Shown here: in pieces, positions 28,238 to 38,194 of the stretch
Layout of the letters: each line of letters starts with the position of its first letter
Numbering within the stretch: the first letter of the stretch is position 1
Assembly: GCA_025617745.1 (NCBI GenBank)
Contig: CM046853.1
Coordinates: 34,666,625-34,730,624 of the forward strand
DNA length: 64,000 bases
Source: Heliocidaris erythrogramma
Lineage: Eukaryota > Echinodermata > Echinoidea > Camarodonta > Echinometridae
Reading direction: 5' to 3'
Translations under genes and position numbers: made by a program
The notes under the pieces: model-generated
What the model saw: only the letters and a program-made list of their open reading frames with translations
What the model was told of the DNA's origin: nothing
Databases searched by the model: none

Positions 28238-28310
28238 AGGCCTGAGAGGGAGTCGAACCCTCGATCTTCTGTTTACGAGACAGACGCCGTAACCACTTGG
28301 CCACCAGGCC
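28238..28310 (-). tRNA. tRNA-Thr(CGU)
   Basis: Consensus copy. Confidence 0.92.
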
Positions 28311-28395
28311 TTACATGCTTTGTTTGGAATCAAACAAATCTTTCTTTGCTTGCCGTCACTGCGATTAAATTTAAACAAAAATGTATGACATATTC

Positions 28396-28473
28396 AGGCC
28401 TGAGAGAGAGTTGAACCCCCAATCTTCTGTTTACGAGTCAGACGTCGTTACCACTTGGCCACGCCACAAGGCC
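28396..28473 (-). pseudogene. tRNA-Thr variant, D-insert class
   Basis: As at 27894, plus an A31 mismatch. Confidence 0.6.
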
Positions 28474-28581
28474 TCATTTCCTCATTGATGTCATATTGGA
28501 TGGAAAGATCTATAAAATAGAATATTAATGTTTAATTACCGTCACTGCGATTAAATTTAAACAAAAATGTATGACGTATTC

Positions 28582-28654
28582 AGGCCTGAGAGGGAGTCGA
28601 ACCCTCGATCTTCTGTTTACGAGACAGACGCCGTAACCACTTGGCCACCAGGCC
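28582..28654 (-). tRNA. tRNA-Thr(CGU)
   Basis: Consensus copy. Confidence 0.92.
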
Positions 28655-28739
28655 TTACATACTTGTTTTGGAATCAAAGAAATCTTTCTTTGCTTACCGT
28701 CACTGCGATTAAATTTAAACAAAAATGTATGACGTATTC

Positions 28740-28812
28740 AGGCCTGAAAGGGAGTCGAACCCTCGATCTTCTGTTTACGAGACAGACGCCGTAACCACTT
28801 GGCCACCAGGCC
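28740..28812 (-). tRNA. tRNA-Thr(CGU)
   Basis: G49-U65 form with the ordinary T5 trailer. Confidence 0.9.
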
Positions 28813-28897
28813 TTACATGCTTTGTTTGGAATCAAACAAATCTTTCTTTGCTTACCGTCACTGCGATTAAATTTAAACAAAAATGTATGACGTATTC

Positions 28898-28970
28898 AGG
28901 CCTGAGAGGGAGTCGAACCCTCGATCTTCTGTTTACGAGACAGACGCCGTAACCACTTGGCCACCAGGCC
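28898..28970 (-). tRNA. tRNA-Thr(CGU)
   Basis: Consensus copy. Confidence 0.92.
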
Positions 28971-29055
28971 TTACATACTTGTTTTGGAATCAAAGAAATC
29001 TTTATTTGCTTACCGTCACTGCGATTAAATTTAAACAAAAATGTATGACGTATTC

Positions 29056-29128
29056 AGGCCTAAGAGTGAGTCGAATCCTCGATCTTCTGTTGACGAGACA
29101 GACGCCGTAACCGCTTGGCCACCAGGCC
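29056..29128 (-). tRNA. tRNA-Thr(CGU), degenerate
   Basis: A53 plus T-stem and anticodon-stem changes. Confidence 0.45.
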
Positions 29129-29213
29129 TTACATGCTTTGTTTGGAATCAAACAAATCTTTCTTTGCTTACCGTCACTGCGATTAAATTTAAACAAAAAT
29201 GTATGACGTATTC

Positions 29214-29286
29214 AGGCCTGAGAGGGAGTCGAACCCTCGATCTTCTGTTTACGAGACAGACGCCGTAACCACTTGGCCACCAGGCC
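29214..29286 (-). tRNA. tRNA-Thr(CGU)
   Basis: Consensus copy. Confidence 0.92.
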
Positions 29287-29371
29287 TTACATGCTTTGTT
29301 TGGAATCAAACAAATCTTTCTTTGCTTGCCGTCACTGCGATTAAATTTAAACAAAAATGTATGACATATTC

Positions 29372-29449
29372 AGGCCTGAGAGAGAGTTGAACCCCCAATC
29401 TTCTGTTTACGAGTCAGACGTCGTTACCACTTGGCCACGCCACAAGGCC
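29372..29449 (-). pseudogene. tRNA-Thr variant, D-insert class
   Basis: As at 28396. Confidence 0.6.
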
Positions 29450-29557
29450 TCATTTCCTCATTGATGTCATATTGGATGGAAAGATCTATAAAATAGAATA
29501 TTAATGTTTAATTACCGTCACTGCGATTAAATTTAAACAAAAATGTATGACGTATTC

Positions 29558-29630
29558 AGGCCTGAGAGGGAGTCGAACCCTCGATCTTCTGTTTACGAGA
29601 CAGACGCCGTAACCACTTGGCCACCAGGCC
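29558..29630 (-). tRNA. tRNA-Thr(CGU)
   Basis: Consensus copy. Confidence 0.92.
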
Positions 29631-29715
29631 TTACATACTTGTTTTGGAATCAAAGAAATCTTTCTTTGCTTACCGTCACTGCGATTAAATTTAAACAAAA
29701 ATGTATGACGTATTC

Positions 29716-29788
29716 AGGCCTGAAAGGGAGTCGAACCCTCGATCTTCTGTTTACGAGACAGACGCCGTAACCACTTGGCCACCAGGCC
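29716..29788 (-). tRNA. tRNA-Thr(CGU)
   Basis: G49-U65 form. Confidence 0.9.
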
Positions 29789-29873
29789 TTACATGCTTTG
29801 TTTGGAATCAAACAAATCTTTCTTTGCTTACCGTCACTGCGATTAAATTTAAACAAAAATGTATGACGTATTC

Positions 29874-29946
29874 AGGCCTAAGAGGGAGTCGAATCCTCGA
29901 TCTTCTGTTTACGAGACAGACGCCGTAACCACTTGGCCACCAGGCC
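29874..29946 (-). tRNA. tRNA-Thr(CGU), A53 box B
   Basis: A53 and G6-U67. Confidence 0.58.
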
Positions 29947-30030
29947 TTAGATGCTTCTTTTGGAATCAAGCAATTTTTTCTTTGCTCGCCGTCACTGCGA
30001 TAAATTTAAACAAAAATGTATGACGTATTC

Positions 30031-30103
30031 AGGCCTGAGAGGGAGTCGAACCCTCGATCTTCTGTTTACGAGACAGACGCCGTAACCACTTGGCCACCAG
30101 GCC
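30031..30103 (-). tRNA. tRNA-Thr(CGU)
   Basis: Consensus copy. Confidence 0.92.
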
Positions 30104-30188
30104 TTACATGCTTTGTTTGGAATCAAACAAATCTTTCTTTGCTTACCGTCACTGCGATTAAATTTAAACAAAAATGTATGACGTATTC

Positions 30189-30261
30189 AGGCCTGAGAGG
30201 GAGTCGAACCCTCGATCTTCTGTTTACGAGACAGACGCCGTAACCACTTGGCCACCAGGCC
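30189..30261 (-). tRNA. tRNA-Thr(CGU)
   Basis: Consensus copy. Confidence 0.92.
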
Positions 30262-30346
30262 TTACATACTTGTTTTGGAATCAAAGAAATCTTTCTTTGC
30301 TTACCGTCACTGCGATTAAATTTAAACAAAAATGTATGACGTATTC

Positions 30347-30419
30347 AGGCCTGAAAGGGAGTCGAACCCTCGATCTTCTGTTTACGAGACAGACGCCGTA
30401 ACCACTTGGCCACCAGGCC
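30347..30419 (-). tRNA. tRNA-Thr(CGU)
   Basis: G49-U65 form. Confidence 0.9.
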
Positions 30420-30504
30420 TTACATGCTTTGTTTGGAATCAAACAAATCTTTCTTTGCTTACCGTCACTGCGATTAAATTTAAACAAAAATGTATGACGT
30501 ATTC

Positions 30505-30577
30505 AGGCCTAAGAGGGAGTCGAATCCTCGATCTTCTGTTTACGAGACAGACGCCGTAACCACTTGGCCACCAGGCC
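30505..30577 (-). tRNA. tRNA-Thr(CGU), A53 box B
   Basis: A53 and G6-U67. Confidence 0.58.
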
Positions 30578-30662
30578 TTACATGCTTCTTTTGGAATCAA
30601 ACAAATCTTTCTTTGCTTACCGTCACTGCGATTAAATTTAAACAAAAATGTATGACGTATTC

Positions 30663-30735
30663 AGGCCTGAGAGGGAGTCGAATCCTCGATCTTCTGTTTA
30701 CGAGACAGACGCCGTAACCGCTTGGCCACCAGGCC
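30663..30735 (-). tRNA. tRNA-Thr(CGU), A53 box B
   Basis: A53 and AGCGG box A. Confidence 0.58.
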
Positions 30736-30820
30736 TTACATGCTTTGTTTGGAATCAAACAAATCTTTCTTTGCTTACCGTCACTGCGATTAAATTTAAA
30801 CAAAAATGTATGACGTATTC

Positions 30821-30893
30821 AGGCCTGAGAGGCAGTTGAAGCCCCGATATTCTGTTTACGAGACAGACGCCGTAACCACTTGGTCACCAGACC
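30821..30893 (-). pseudogene. tRNA-Thr relic, C53-G61 class
   Basis: Borders S1; box A has a T in place of C11. Confidence 0.6.
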
Positions 30894-31197
30894 TCACCTC
30901 ATTCAGCGTTATCATTAAGCAACTATCACAAAACTTTTAGTCTGACAAGAGGAAACGGTTTAACAGGTGATGGAATACAGATCATTCCTCAAAATGTACT
31001 GAATGTTAACTCTTCCATAAAACCTAGTCTTTTGTGATCATCAAAACAACTAATAATTATAAAAGGGTCATGAATGCACATAATTATGGTATTTCCTGGC
31101 GATCAACAAACCCATATTGCCTTCATGGTAAAATACCTTTCTCCGAATAACATGGTAAGATGAACATGAAGAGTGTTTTAAAGGGGGGCAGCCTTCG
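30894..31197. repeat. Array spacer S1, copy 6
   Basis: Followed by S2, like copy 4. Confidence 0.7.
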
Positions 31198-31360
31198 TAT
31201 TGAAAAGCTCGATCTTCTGTATAAAGAGATCTTTATCAATAATCTATTGCTTTTAAAAGGGCGAGCATCAATTTTCGTTAATATTTATCCCCACCAATAA
31301 TTTAGAAATTCTCACCCTTAGAAAGCATAAAAAGCAAAAAGAAAGTTATGTACGCATACG
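31198..31360. repeat. Array spacer S2, copy 2
   Basis: Nearly identical to 21925-22085. Confidence 0.7.
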
Positions 31361-31370
31361 ATATGTGATC

Positions 31371-31430
31371 AGGCCTGAAAGGGAGTCGAACCCTCGATCT
31401 TCTGTTTACGAGACAGACACCGTAACCACT
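31371..31430 (-). pseudogene. tRNA-Thr truncated at box A
   Basis: Same deletion junction as at 22098-22157. Confidence 0.7.
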
Positions 31431-31706
31431 ATCACAAAACTTTAAATCTGACAGGAGGAAACGGTTTAACAGGTGATGGAATGCAGATCATTCCTCAAAA
31501 TGTACTGAATGTTAACTCTCCCATAAAACCTGCTTTTGGGAGCATCAAAACAACTAATAATTATAAAAAGGATCATGAATGCACATAATTATAGTATTCC
31601 TGGCGATCAACAAACTCATCTTGCCTTCATGGCAGGTAAAATACCTTTCTCCGAATAACATGGTAAGAACATGAAGAGTGTTTTAAAAGGGGGGGGGGGC
31701 AGCCTT
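31431..31706. repeat. Array spacer S1, copy 7
   Basis: Short S1 with a 12-G run near 31689-31699. Confidence 0.7.
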
Positions 31707-31732
31707 CGTCGTAACCACTTGGCCACAAGGCC
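31707..31732 (-). pseudogene. tRNA-Thr 5'-half fragment
   Basis: Same S1 junction as at 3414. Confidence 0.6.
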
Positions 31733-31825
31733 TCATTTCCTCAATGCTATCATACTGGATGAAAAGATCTATGAAATAAAATATTTATGTTTAAGAAAGG
31801 TTATGTACGCATACGATAAGTGCTC

Positions 31826-31898
31826 AGGCCTGAAAGGGAGTCGAACCCGCGATCTTCTGTTTACGAGACAGACGCCGTAACCACTTGGCCACCAGGCC
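31826..31898 (-). tRNA. tRNA-Thr(CGU)
   Basis: G49-U65 with C50-U64 mismatch. Confidence 0.75.
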
Positions 31899-31982
31899 TT
31901 AGATGCTTCTTTTGGAATCAAGCAATTTTTTCTTTGCTCGCCGTCACTGCGATAAATTTAAACAAAAATGTATGACGTATTC

Positions 31983-32055
31983 AGGCCTGAGAGGGAGTTG
32001 AACCCCCGATCTTCTGTTTACGAGACAGACGCCGTAACCACTTGGCCACCAGGCC
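31983..32055 (-). tRNA. tRNA-Thr(CGU), last array copy
   Basis: T-stem GGGGG/CCCTC and loop TTCAACT; box B still fits. With minus-strand transcription this is the most upstream copy of the array. Confidence 0.82.
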
Positions 32056-32366
32056 TCACCTGACTCAGCCACATCATTAAGCAACTATCACAAAACTTTT
32101 AGTCTGACCAGCGGAAATAGTTTAACAGGTGATGGAATACAGATCATTCCTCAAAGTGTATTGAAATGTTAACTCTGCCATAAAACCTAGTCTTTTGTGA
32201 GCATCAAAACAACTAATAATTATAAAAGGATCATGAATACACATAATTATGGTATTTCCTGGCGATCAAATAAACTCATCTTGCCTTCAAGGTAAAATAC
32301 CTTTCTCCGAATAACATGGTAAGATGAACATGAAGAGTGTTTTAAAAATGGGGGCCGCAGCTTTCG
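32056..32366. repeat. Array spacer S1, copy 8
   Basis: The most diverged S1, marking the array edge. Confidence 0.65.
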
Positions 32367-32505
32367 TAATGAAAATCTCGATCTTCTGTATAAAGAGATC
32401 TTTATCAACAATTTATTGTGTTGCTTTTGAAGGGTGAGCATTAATTTTCGTTAATATTATCCCCACCGATAATTTAGAAATTCTTACCCTTAGAAAGCAA
32501 AAAGT
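32367..32505. repeat. Array spacer S2, copy 3 (array boundary)
   Basis: Shares the body of S2; after about 32505 the sequence is unrelated single-copy-like DNA. Confidence 0.65.
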
Positions 32506-33202
32506 TTACTGCTGAGGAACTTTGTTTTAATTCAAATTATTAGAAATGCAAAAAACAAGCAAACAACAAACAAGGGGTTTGATCAACTTAGTTTTAACTG
32601 CACGCAGTTGAAAAAATATGACGGCATTTAATGATGATGATGATACTATTTTACATTTAAATAGTGCATTATGGAAACGCCATCTTGCTGGAGTGCTTTA
32701 TAATATTTATTTGTTTAAATTTATTTTTTAATATAAATTGGAGCTTTCTCAATGCACCAATTAAAACATGAATACATTGTGTATTTATGTTTAAAATCTA
32801 AGAATTTTATAAAAGTTTTTTTCCAAGAGGCAAACGTATTTTAAGTAAATTATACGTGAGAAAATTGAGTAATTACGCTAATGGTGTTTTTTCCAGCTTA
32901 TCTTTACTATTACTACTACTACTACTACTGTTTACCCGGAATGCTTTAAAAAGTACTGTTTAGCCTTTTATCATGGGTGCGAATGTGAATTACATCACTG
33001 AAAGTGTTTAGACAAAAACCTATTAAATTAATTTTTCAAAATTGTAATTTTCAACATTATTTGGGAAAGTGCATTTGAGCAAAGATAATCTGAGTTGTAT
33101 ATCTGTTTTCCCCCTTCTTCACTCCGTTACGAAAACACCCCATGAAATACAGAGAGTGAATGCACAACCTAATTCTACACGTGATTTCTTTTTCTATTTT
33201 AG
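32506..33202. other. Intron end before GAD exon 2
   Basis: AT-rich, with short (atgatg) and (actact) runs near 32631 and 32910; no gene seen other than the splice acceptor. Confidence 0.5.
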
Positions 33203-33352
33203 GGGCTGTTGGAGGACTGTAACTCGATGCGCGCCCCCTACCTGTTTCAGCAGGACAAGCACTATGATGTCTCTTTTGATACAGGGGATAAGACCATACA
33301 GTGTGGGAGGCATGTTGATGTCTTTAAACTCTGGTTGACGTGGAGATCAAAG
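33203..33352 (+). CDS. gad: GAD-family decarboxylase, exon 2 of the visible part
   Basis: The exon has exactly 50 codons between a tttctattttag acceptor and a gtgact donor, phase 0 at both ends. It begins [18 protein letters not shown] and includes [19 protein letters not shown], a highly conserved block of animal GAD/CSAD enzymes, then [10 protein letters not shown]. It joins in frame to the exon at 1-66 across a 33,136-bp intron that contains the tRNA array. Confidence 0.92.
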
Positions 33353-34833
33353 GTGACTAATATCTGCTTTGAATTATCTAAATGATAAGTAATGAAAAAC
33401 CTAATTACATGTATATTGAATATAGTTAGCACAACAGAAACAATATTAAAGACATTATGGTACGTATACAATGCATACTAACAAGTTAATGAGTTAATAT
33501 TTCAATGACCAGAAAACAAATTGTTGACATGTTTCAATAACCATTGGTAGATAGTGTATCCATTCATTGAGTTTGGATGAATATATATTTTTATTGTGTC
33601 TAGGTATTTAGGTATTGAAGCTTTTCAGTTCTGTTTTGTTTTTGTTTTTTAAGGAAATTTTCCCCTGCCTTTAAGAAAAAAATTCCATAACGGTCACAGA
33701 GCAAAATAGAGAGATAAAATAGATAGATAAATAAATATATTCTTACACCTACCTGATAGGAATTAGGGCGTTTGAACCGCTGGACTGAGAAGCACACTTG
33801 TTGATCGCGGGTGGGGTAACGGGGCAGATAATTTTCCCCTCCCCATGACTCCCTGTTCCATCGCCACTGAACCAATAACTAATACCCGAGATATAAGTTT
33901 CCTATCATGGATACAGTTAAGGGCAAAAACCCGGCCAAGGCATAAGGGTAAGGGTAATGTGGGAGGGGGTGATAATATGTGTGCATTTACCCCCCCCCCC
34001 CCCCTCTTCTTACCACCATTGAACATTATTAAAACTTCTTATTTTGCCATGACTCGTTTACAATTAAAGCAAAATCCCGTTCCAGGCATATTTGAGCTTA
34101 TGATAATGTAATTTTTATCTGAAAACATCATGAATAATTTCGTGATATAGATGATAGTTCACATTGCATCTACATGAAGATAGGTGAGGAAAATGTCACG
34201 TAAACAGCTGAAATTCAGAGTCCGAAAGCGTGTGGTGAGAATGTCACCCCTAACTTTTACACCTTTTTGTAGATTTACAGCTAGTTTTATAGAGGAAGAC
34301 CCACCATTTGTAGAAGTGAGTGTTTCCTATTTCAAAGCAATAGGAGAATTTACGCAGTGAAAAGATAAATGATTTCACAAGTAGCTGGTGCTACTTTATG
34401 GCGGAAAACAACAACACATAAACCTTCTATGGAATCGATGAGGTAGCCATTTTTCATGAGCAAGCTGGGATCGTTGAAAAAGATTTATTAGTAGTAGATG
34501 TACCGAGGCACAAGAGTATTCACGTGGTCTTTGATAAATATCATCAAGTTTTGGTATAAAAGTAAGCATCTTCCTTCTGATGATTTAATTAAAATGAACT
34601 TTCACAATATTTTTTATAGTTTAGGTGGATATCAGCAATCTTATTTTAGTAAAAATCCACTTTCAGTGAGTCTGCAAGGATTTATAACCAATGGCTGGAA
34701 AAGCAGAACCAATTTCCCTATACTTTCATAGGGATTATTTGAATATTCTCGAGGGCACTTGGTAGCATTTTCAGCAACAAAACAATTTCCTTCTTGCAAT
34801 TCCGTCTTGTGCATTAATATGGTAGTTATATAG
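33353..34833. other. GAD intron, no gene seen
   Basis: Contains a C-run at about 33990-34004 and short AT-rich tracts; no convincing ORF. Confidence 0.45.
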
Positions 34834-35020
34834 GGGTGTCGTAGTCAAGTGACTTGACTGGAGATGTAAAGGTCATGGATTCAAGCCCTAGGTGACACAA
34901 AATGTCCTTTGCCTAGGGAATATTATCTACACCTGCCACTCCTCATCCAGGTGTTGGGTGCCTGTAGGAAGAAATTCGTTGAATGTTGTGAGTACCACAA
35001 TAATGGCAGCCATAATTTCT
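34834..35020 (+). mobile_element. tRNA-derived SINE, degraded
   Basis: The head has a box A-like gtcgtagtcaagtgac and, about 40 bp later, a box B-like ggattcaagcc. The tail includes ggtgttgggtgcctgtagg and gaatgttgtgag, the body layout of many marine-invertebrate SINEs. Both promoter boxes are mutated. Confidence 0.6.
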
Positions 35021-35084
35021 ATCCTTACAAGGTGCCGTTTAATCACTATGATGTGCCAATAGCGTAGCGTAAAGGTTCAATCAT

Positions 35085-35117
<33 letters not shown>
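35085..35117. repeat. 33-base poly-G tract
   Basis: Uninterrupted G33, followed by taa. Confidence 0.9.
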
Positions 35118-35118
<1 letters not shown>

Positions 35119-35180
35119 AATGGTCTTAATATTAAGTGAATGAAATTCGACGGAGCGGAATGACCGAGCCGGGAGAGTTA

Positions 35181-35840
35181 TGCCTCAGTCACAATTGGGG
35201 CCGGCGGCCGTCCGATAATGGCCTCTGGAGGTCACCGCCCCATTTTCAAAATCGTTGGGTCACCGGCGAGTTTTGCCGATGTTTGGAAGACGTCGGTCTA
35301 GCAGTCACAAGAAATTGCTCCACTTGCAGTCACCGGGCGCATACCGGTCGACACTTATGAGAGAAAAACTGACGGACATCAGAAGGAGATCGGCAGGATA
35401 TCTTCCGGGCGCCGGCAGGAGACCGCAGGGAAGCAGGACGGTCACCTTGCGGCCATCTGCCGATAGTAGGTCATCGTGCGATCATCTGGAGGTGGCCCTG
35501 CGGTGTCCTGGCGAGAGGCCTGCGGTCTCGGGGGGGGGGGGGGGGTAACTGTTAGTGTTCCCGACGAGTGACCGATGATTATCGGCCGAATTTGATTGTT
35601 TAAGCGTCCTTTTGGTTTGTTTAGATCTGCCGATGTCTGAAATAACTCGCTAGCTTATAACTCCGCGCTAAAAGTTGACGATGCCTCCAACGATGCCCCC
35701 AAAACACAACGATGACCCCGATTAGCGTCCGGTTGTCCGCCGGTCACCGCACGAATGCTCCGATGACCGCCCGATTTTAGACAAAAAAACTCATCGGACG
35801 GGGCCCGTACATGGCATCGGAGCCTATTGTGACTGAGGCA
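35181..35840. mobile_element. Harbinger-like non-autonomous DNA transposon
   Basis: A 660-bp GC-rich block with terminal inverted repeats (tgcctcagtcacaattgg left; cctattgtgactgaggca right), flanked by TTA on both sides (35178-35180, 35841-35843). A 3-bp TTA/TAA duplication is the PIF/Harbinger hallmark. The interior is full of cgatgacc/ggtcatcg-type words and a G18 run near 35530. The frames inside show no transposase. Confidence 0.65.
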
Positions 35841-35843
35841 TTA

Positions 35844-36419
35844 CGGTGGGTAAATGTGTGGGTGTGTTTGTGAGTGGGGATTGTATCAGGACAATTTCAA
35901 AGTATTTGGTCATTTGATGTCCCATATATACGGGACCTCAAACTGTGGAGTTATATGAACTTTGATAGATATCAAAAGTGTCATTTCACTTGATATGTAA
36001 TTTCACTTGATTTCGTAATAAAATCATTAAGTATACCAAAATCTTAGATGCTGTCCGTAATGTATGAGGCAAAATGAATAGCTTGGACTTGCTCTGCCCT
36101 ATCTATTTTTACCCCCTCTCTCTCCTCCTCTTTATCTCTTTCCTTTTATTCAACTGAGGATCACGTGTCATCCTAATATACGCCACGAATGACATTAATT
36201 GAACTGTATAGACAAAAACGAGGAAACGGGACCCTCTGAGATCTGCATATCTCAGTCATTTTGTCGTATCGGGGCGCCATGTTGTTTTAATTGAGTACTT
36301 ACACGCATTATAATTTCGAGAGGTGGGAGTGATTCATTATACGCCAATTTCAGACGGGGAGGTTAAACTGTAATTATCTCCACCTTATTAAAACGTTTCA
36401 ATCCTTCTTCGTCTAACAG
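35844..36419. other. GAD intron, no gene seen
   Basis: Ordinary AT-rich intron with a CT-rich stretch near 36115-36150. Confidence 0.4.
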
Positions 36420-36469
36420 GGAACAAGAGGATACGAGGCCCAGATCAACAAGCTCTTCGACTTAGCTCA
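36420..36469 (+). CDS. gad: GAD-family decarboxylase, exon 3 of the visible part
   Basis: A 50-nt exon encoding GTRGYEAQINKLFDLA plus two bases of a Gln codon (ca). The acceptor is ctaacag and the donor is gtaagt at 36470. The phase-2 end is completed by the first base of the next exon. The usual GAD sequence at this place is K-G-T/E-x-G-F-E-x-Q-I-N-K, which matches. Confidence 0.9.
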
Positions 36470-37163
36470 GTAAGTAGGCTAACAAATGGATGCAAGATTA
36501 AAGAAAACATTCGAGTTTCTCGAAGGGATTTCCCCTTCAGAAGAATTACTTCGCTGACGTATTTATATTAATCTTGTTTGATTAATGTGCCAGCATATGT
36601 GTGTGTGTGTGTGTGTTTTCTAAATCATGAAGGTGGGAGTAATAATAAAGAAATGAAAGAAAGAATGAAAGTCAGAAAAGAGTACAAAATGTGGAATGTG
36701 GAATTTTAAGAAGCATTCGTTTTTCTCAGCGAGAATTGAACTTCTTTAACAATTCAGTTTCAGTTCAGTTTCAGTTCAGGAAAATATCTTCAATACTTTC
36801 AACAAAAGAAGAAGAAACAATGCAAGTGAACATACAGAGACATAGAGCAATATCATTTTAAAGTTGGGATAAGACAAACTAATTTGGCGTTAAATATGAG
36901 GGAATCTAGTAAGAAGCTAGGCTTGTAATATTGTAGATTCCCTTAAGAAAAAAAAATGTCTTTGACATTATTACATGTATATGAGAGATGATCTCATGAA
37001 AGTGTTTTGAAAATGGGGGAGAATATAACAATATAGTACATTACATAACTAGGATGGATTGCGTAAGTATAGGGATATTTTGAATTTGTGTTTAAATGTG
37101 TACAGTGAGCCAGTATTATTAGTTAAGTCTGGGTGTAGGTCATTTCATAATTTTGGTCCTCTA
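36470..37163. other. GAD intron, no gene seen
   Basis: Holds a (GT)n tract at 36598-36617 and a purine-rich stretch near 36640-36680. Confidence 0.4.
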
Positions 37164-38033
37164 CAGTGCATCCCAGAAAAAAGTTAACAGTTGGAAAAAA
37201 AATTTCAAAATATTTTAAGGAAATTTTTTATACCTGTGGATAGTTTAAGGTCTCTTCTATCAAATGGCACCAAAATATCTCAAAATATTTTACGCTTGAG
37301 TGAGCAAAAGCCAATAATGTGAAAAGGTGCAAAATCCAGTCTTGACAAGAATTGAAATTGGCTCTGGCTGTAGCAGCCGAGCTGACAGTCATGTAAAGGC
37401 TTAGAAATTTCCATATTCTGATCAACTAAAGACATTTTATGAAATAACAGGCTATGTTCTCTGTATATCCTTACACATCCCATCAACATGTTATGCTTGG
37501 GTTAATAATTAACTACTTTGCTTGGTGTTTCAGTATGCTACTTTTGCATGGGAGTCTTTTAATTTCATGTGGCTTGCTCAATCAACCATAAATATTTGAT
37601 GGGATATATCAGGAAATACATTGAACAAAGTTTTTTTCTTTCATAAATAGTCTTTCAATGATTGGAATATAACATTTCGAAGTCTTTTCATGACTATCAA
37701 CTTGGCTCATACCAGCCAGGACAACAACAAACATTTTTCAAGAACTTCTCCCAACTGTCAATTTCAAACGGTTCTCAACTTTGTTGATACTAGTCAGAAC
37801 AAATACCAATTCTTGTCAATTCTGAATTTTGCACCTTTCCTCTGAATTTTGCACCTTTCACAAAAATGGTTTGAGATCACCCAGGCGTAAGAACTAGTCA
37901 GGGTTTTTTGTGTTATTGTATAGGAGGGACCCTAAGCTACAAGAATTAAAATATATTGAAAATATTCAGAAACATTAATGTGGTGAGACTTTTTCCAACT
38001 GTTACCTTTTTTTTGGGGGGGGGGCACGCACTG
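37164..38033. mobile_element. Tc1/mariner-like foldback element
   Basis: An 870-bp block bounded by TA on each side (37162-37163, 38034-38035). The left end is cagtgcatcccagaaaaaag followed by ttaacagttggaaaa; the right end is the inverted equivalent. A second inverted pair lies inside (37320-37353 against about 37805-37860), so the element can fold back along much of its length. No transposase frame is left. Confidence 0.65.
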
Positions 38034-38194
38034 TATATATAATTATATTGTGTGCAAAAGCTGTTTGAGTACGTGGAAGGTGACAAGAATGACAATGTCT
38101 GGTTGGATAGGAGGGAAGTGAATAATTCATAACGAATGGGTAAGAAAACTTGTATTATTGTTTATAGATATGGCCAGTATTTGTACAAGTAAAA

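Larger units (their letters stand above)
27578..29038 (-). repeat. 502-bp higher-order repeat of three tRNA copies
   Basis: The pattern normal-normal-D-insert steps by 502 bp (27578, 28080, 28582) and again, after an extra pair, at 29558. Confidence 0.75.
2067..32055 (-). repeat. Tandem array of ~148 tRNA-Thr(CGU) genes and relics
   Basis: Read on the minus strand, the unit is a 73-nt tRNA followed by a spacer. The consensus has acceptor GGCCTGG pairing with TCAGGCC, discriminator U73, box A TGGCCAAGTGG, anticodon stem TCTGT/ACAGA with loop CTCGTAA (anticodon CGU, Thr), T-stem GAGGG/CCCTC with loop TTCGACT, and box B GGTTCGACTCC. About 14 nt past the 3' end is TTTTT, a Pol III terminator. 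The usual period is 158 bp; a 132-bp form lacks 26 bp of spacer. Classes used in the entries below: consensus; 'G49-U65' (first T-stem pair is a wobble); 'T-loop insert' (78 nt, 5 extra bases in the T-loop); 'D-insert' (78 nt, 5 extra bases between acceptor and D arm); 'C53-G61' (T-stem pair reversed); 'A53' (box B G53 changed to A). I count 111 copies of 73 nt. Confidence 0.95.
67..33202 (+). other. 33-kb GAD intron hosting the tRNA array
   Basis: Bounded by a gtaagt donor and a tttctattttag acceptor that join two phase-0 exons of one conserved protein block. Almost all of it is a minus-strand tRNA-Thr tandem array, with a 196-bp MITE and CA repeats near its 5' end. Confidence 0.85.

Noticed and set aside
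2194-31880. Over a hundred open frames of 60-219 codons with RPERESNPRSSVYETD or KAWWPSGYGVCLVNRRS
   Set aside because: These are translations of the tRNA genes and their complements, on both strands and in step with the repeats. They have no start context or independent codon signal.
2067-32055. CRISPR-like array
   Set aside because: The regular repeats are 73-nt tRNAs and the spacers are near-identical to each other; the window is animal DNA with introns.
2067-32055. A burst of tRNA-derived SINEs
   Set aside because: Units are head-to-tail with fixed 158/132-bp spacing, no poly-A or simple-repeat tail and no target duplications; the tRNA ends and terminator are intact.
35136-35548. Two GC-rich open frames of 74 and 97 codons
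   Set aside because: They lie within the Harbinger-like element, overlap in different frames, run into a poly-G tract and have no recognisable domain.
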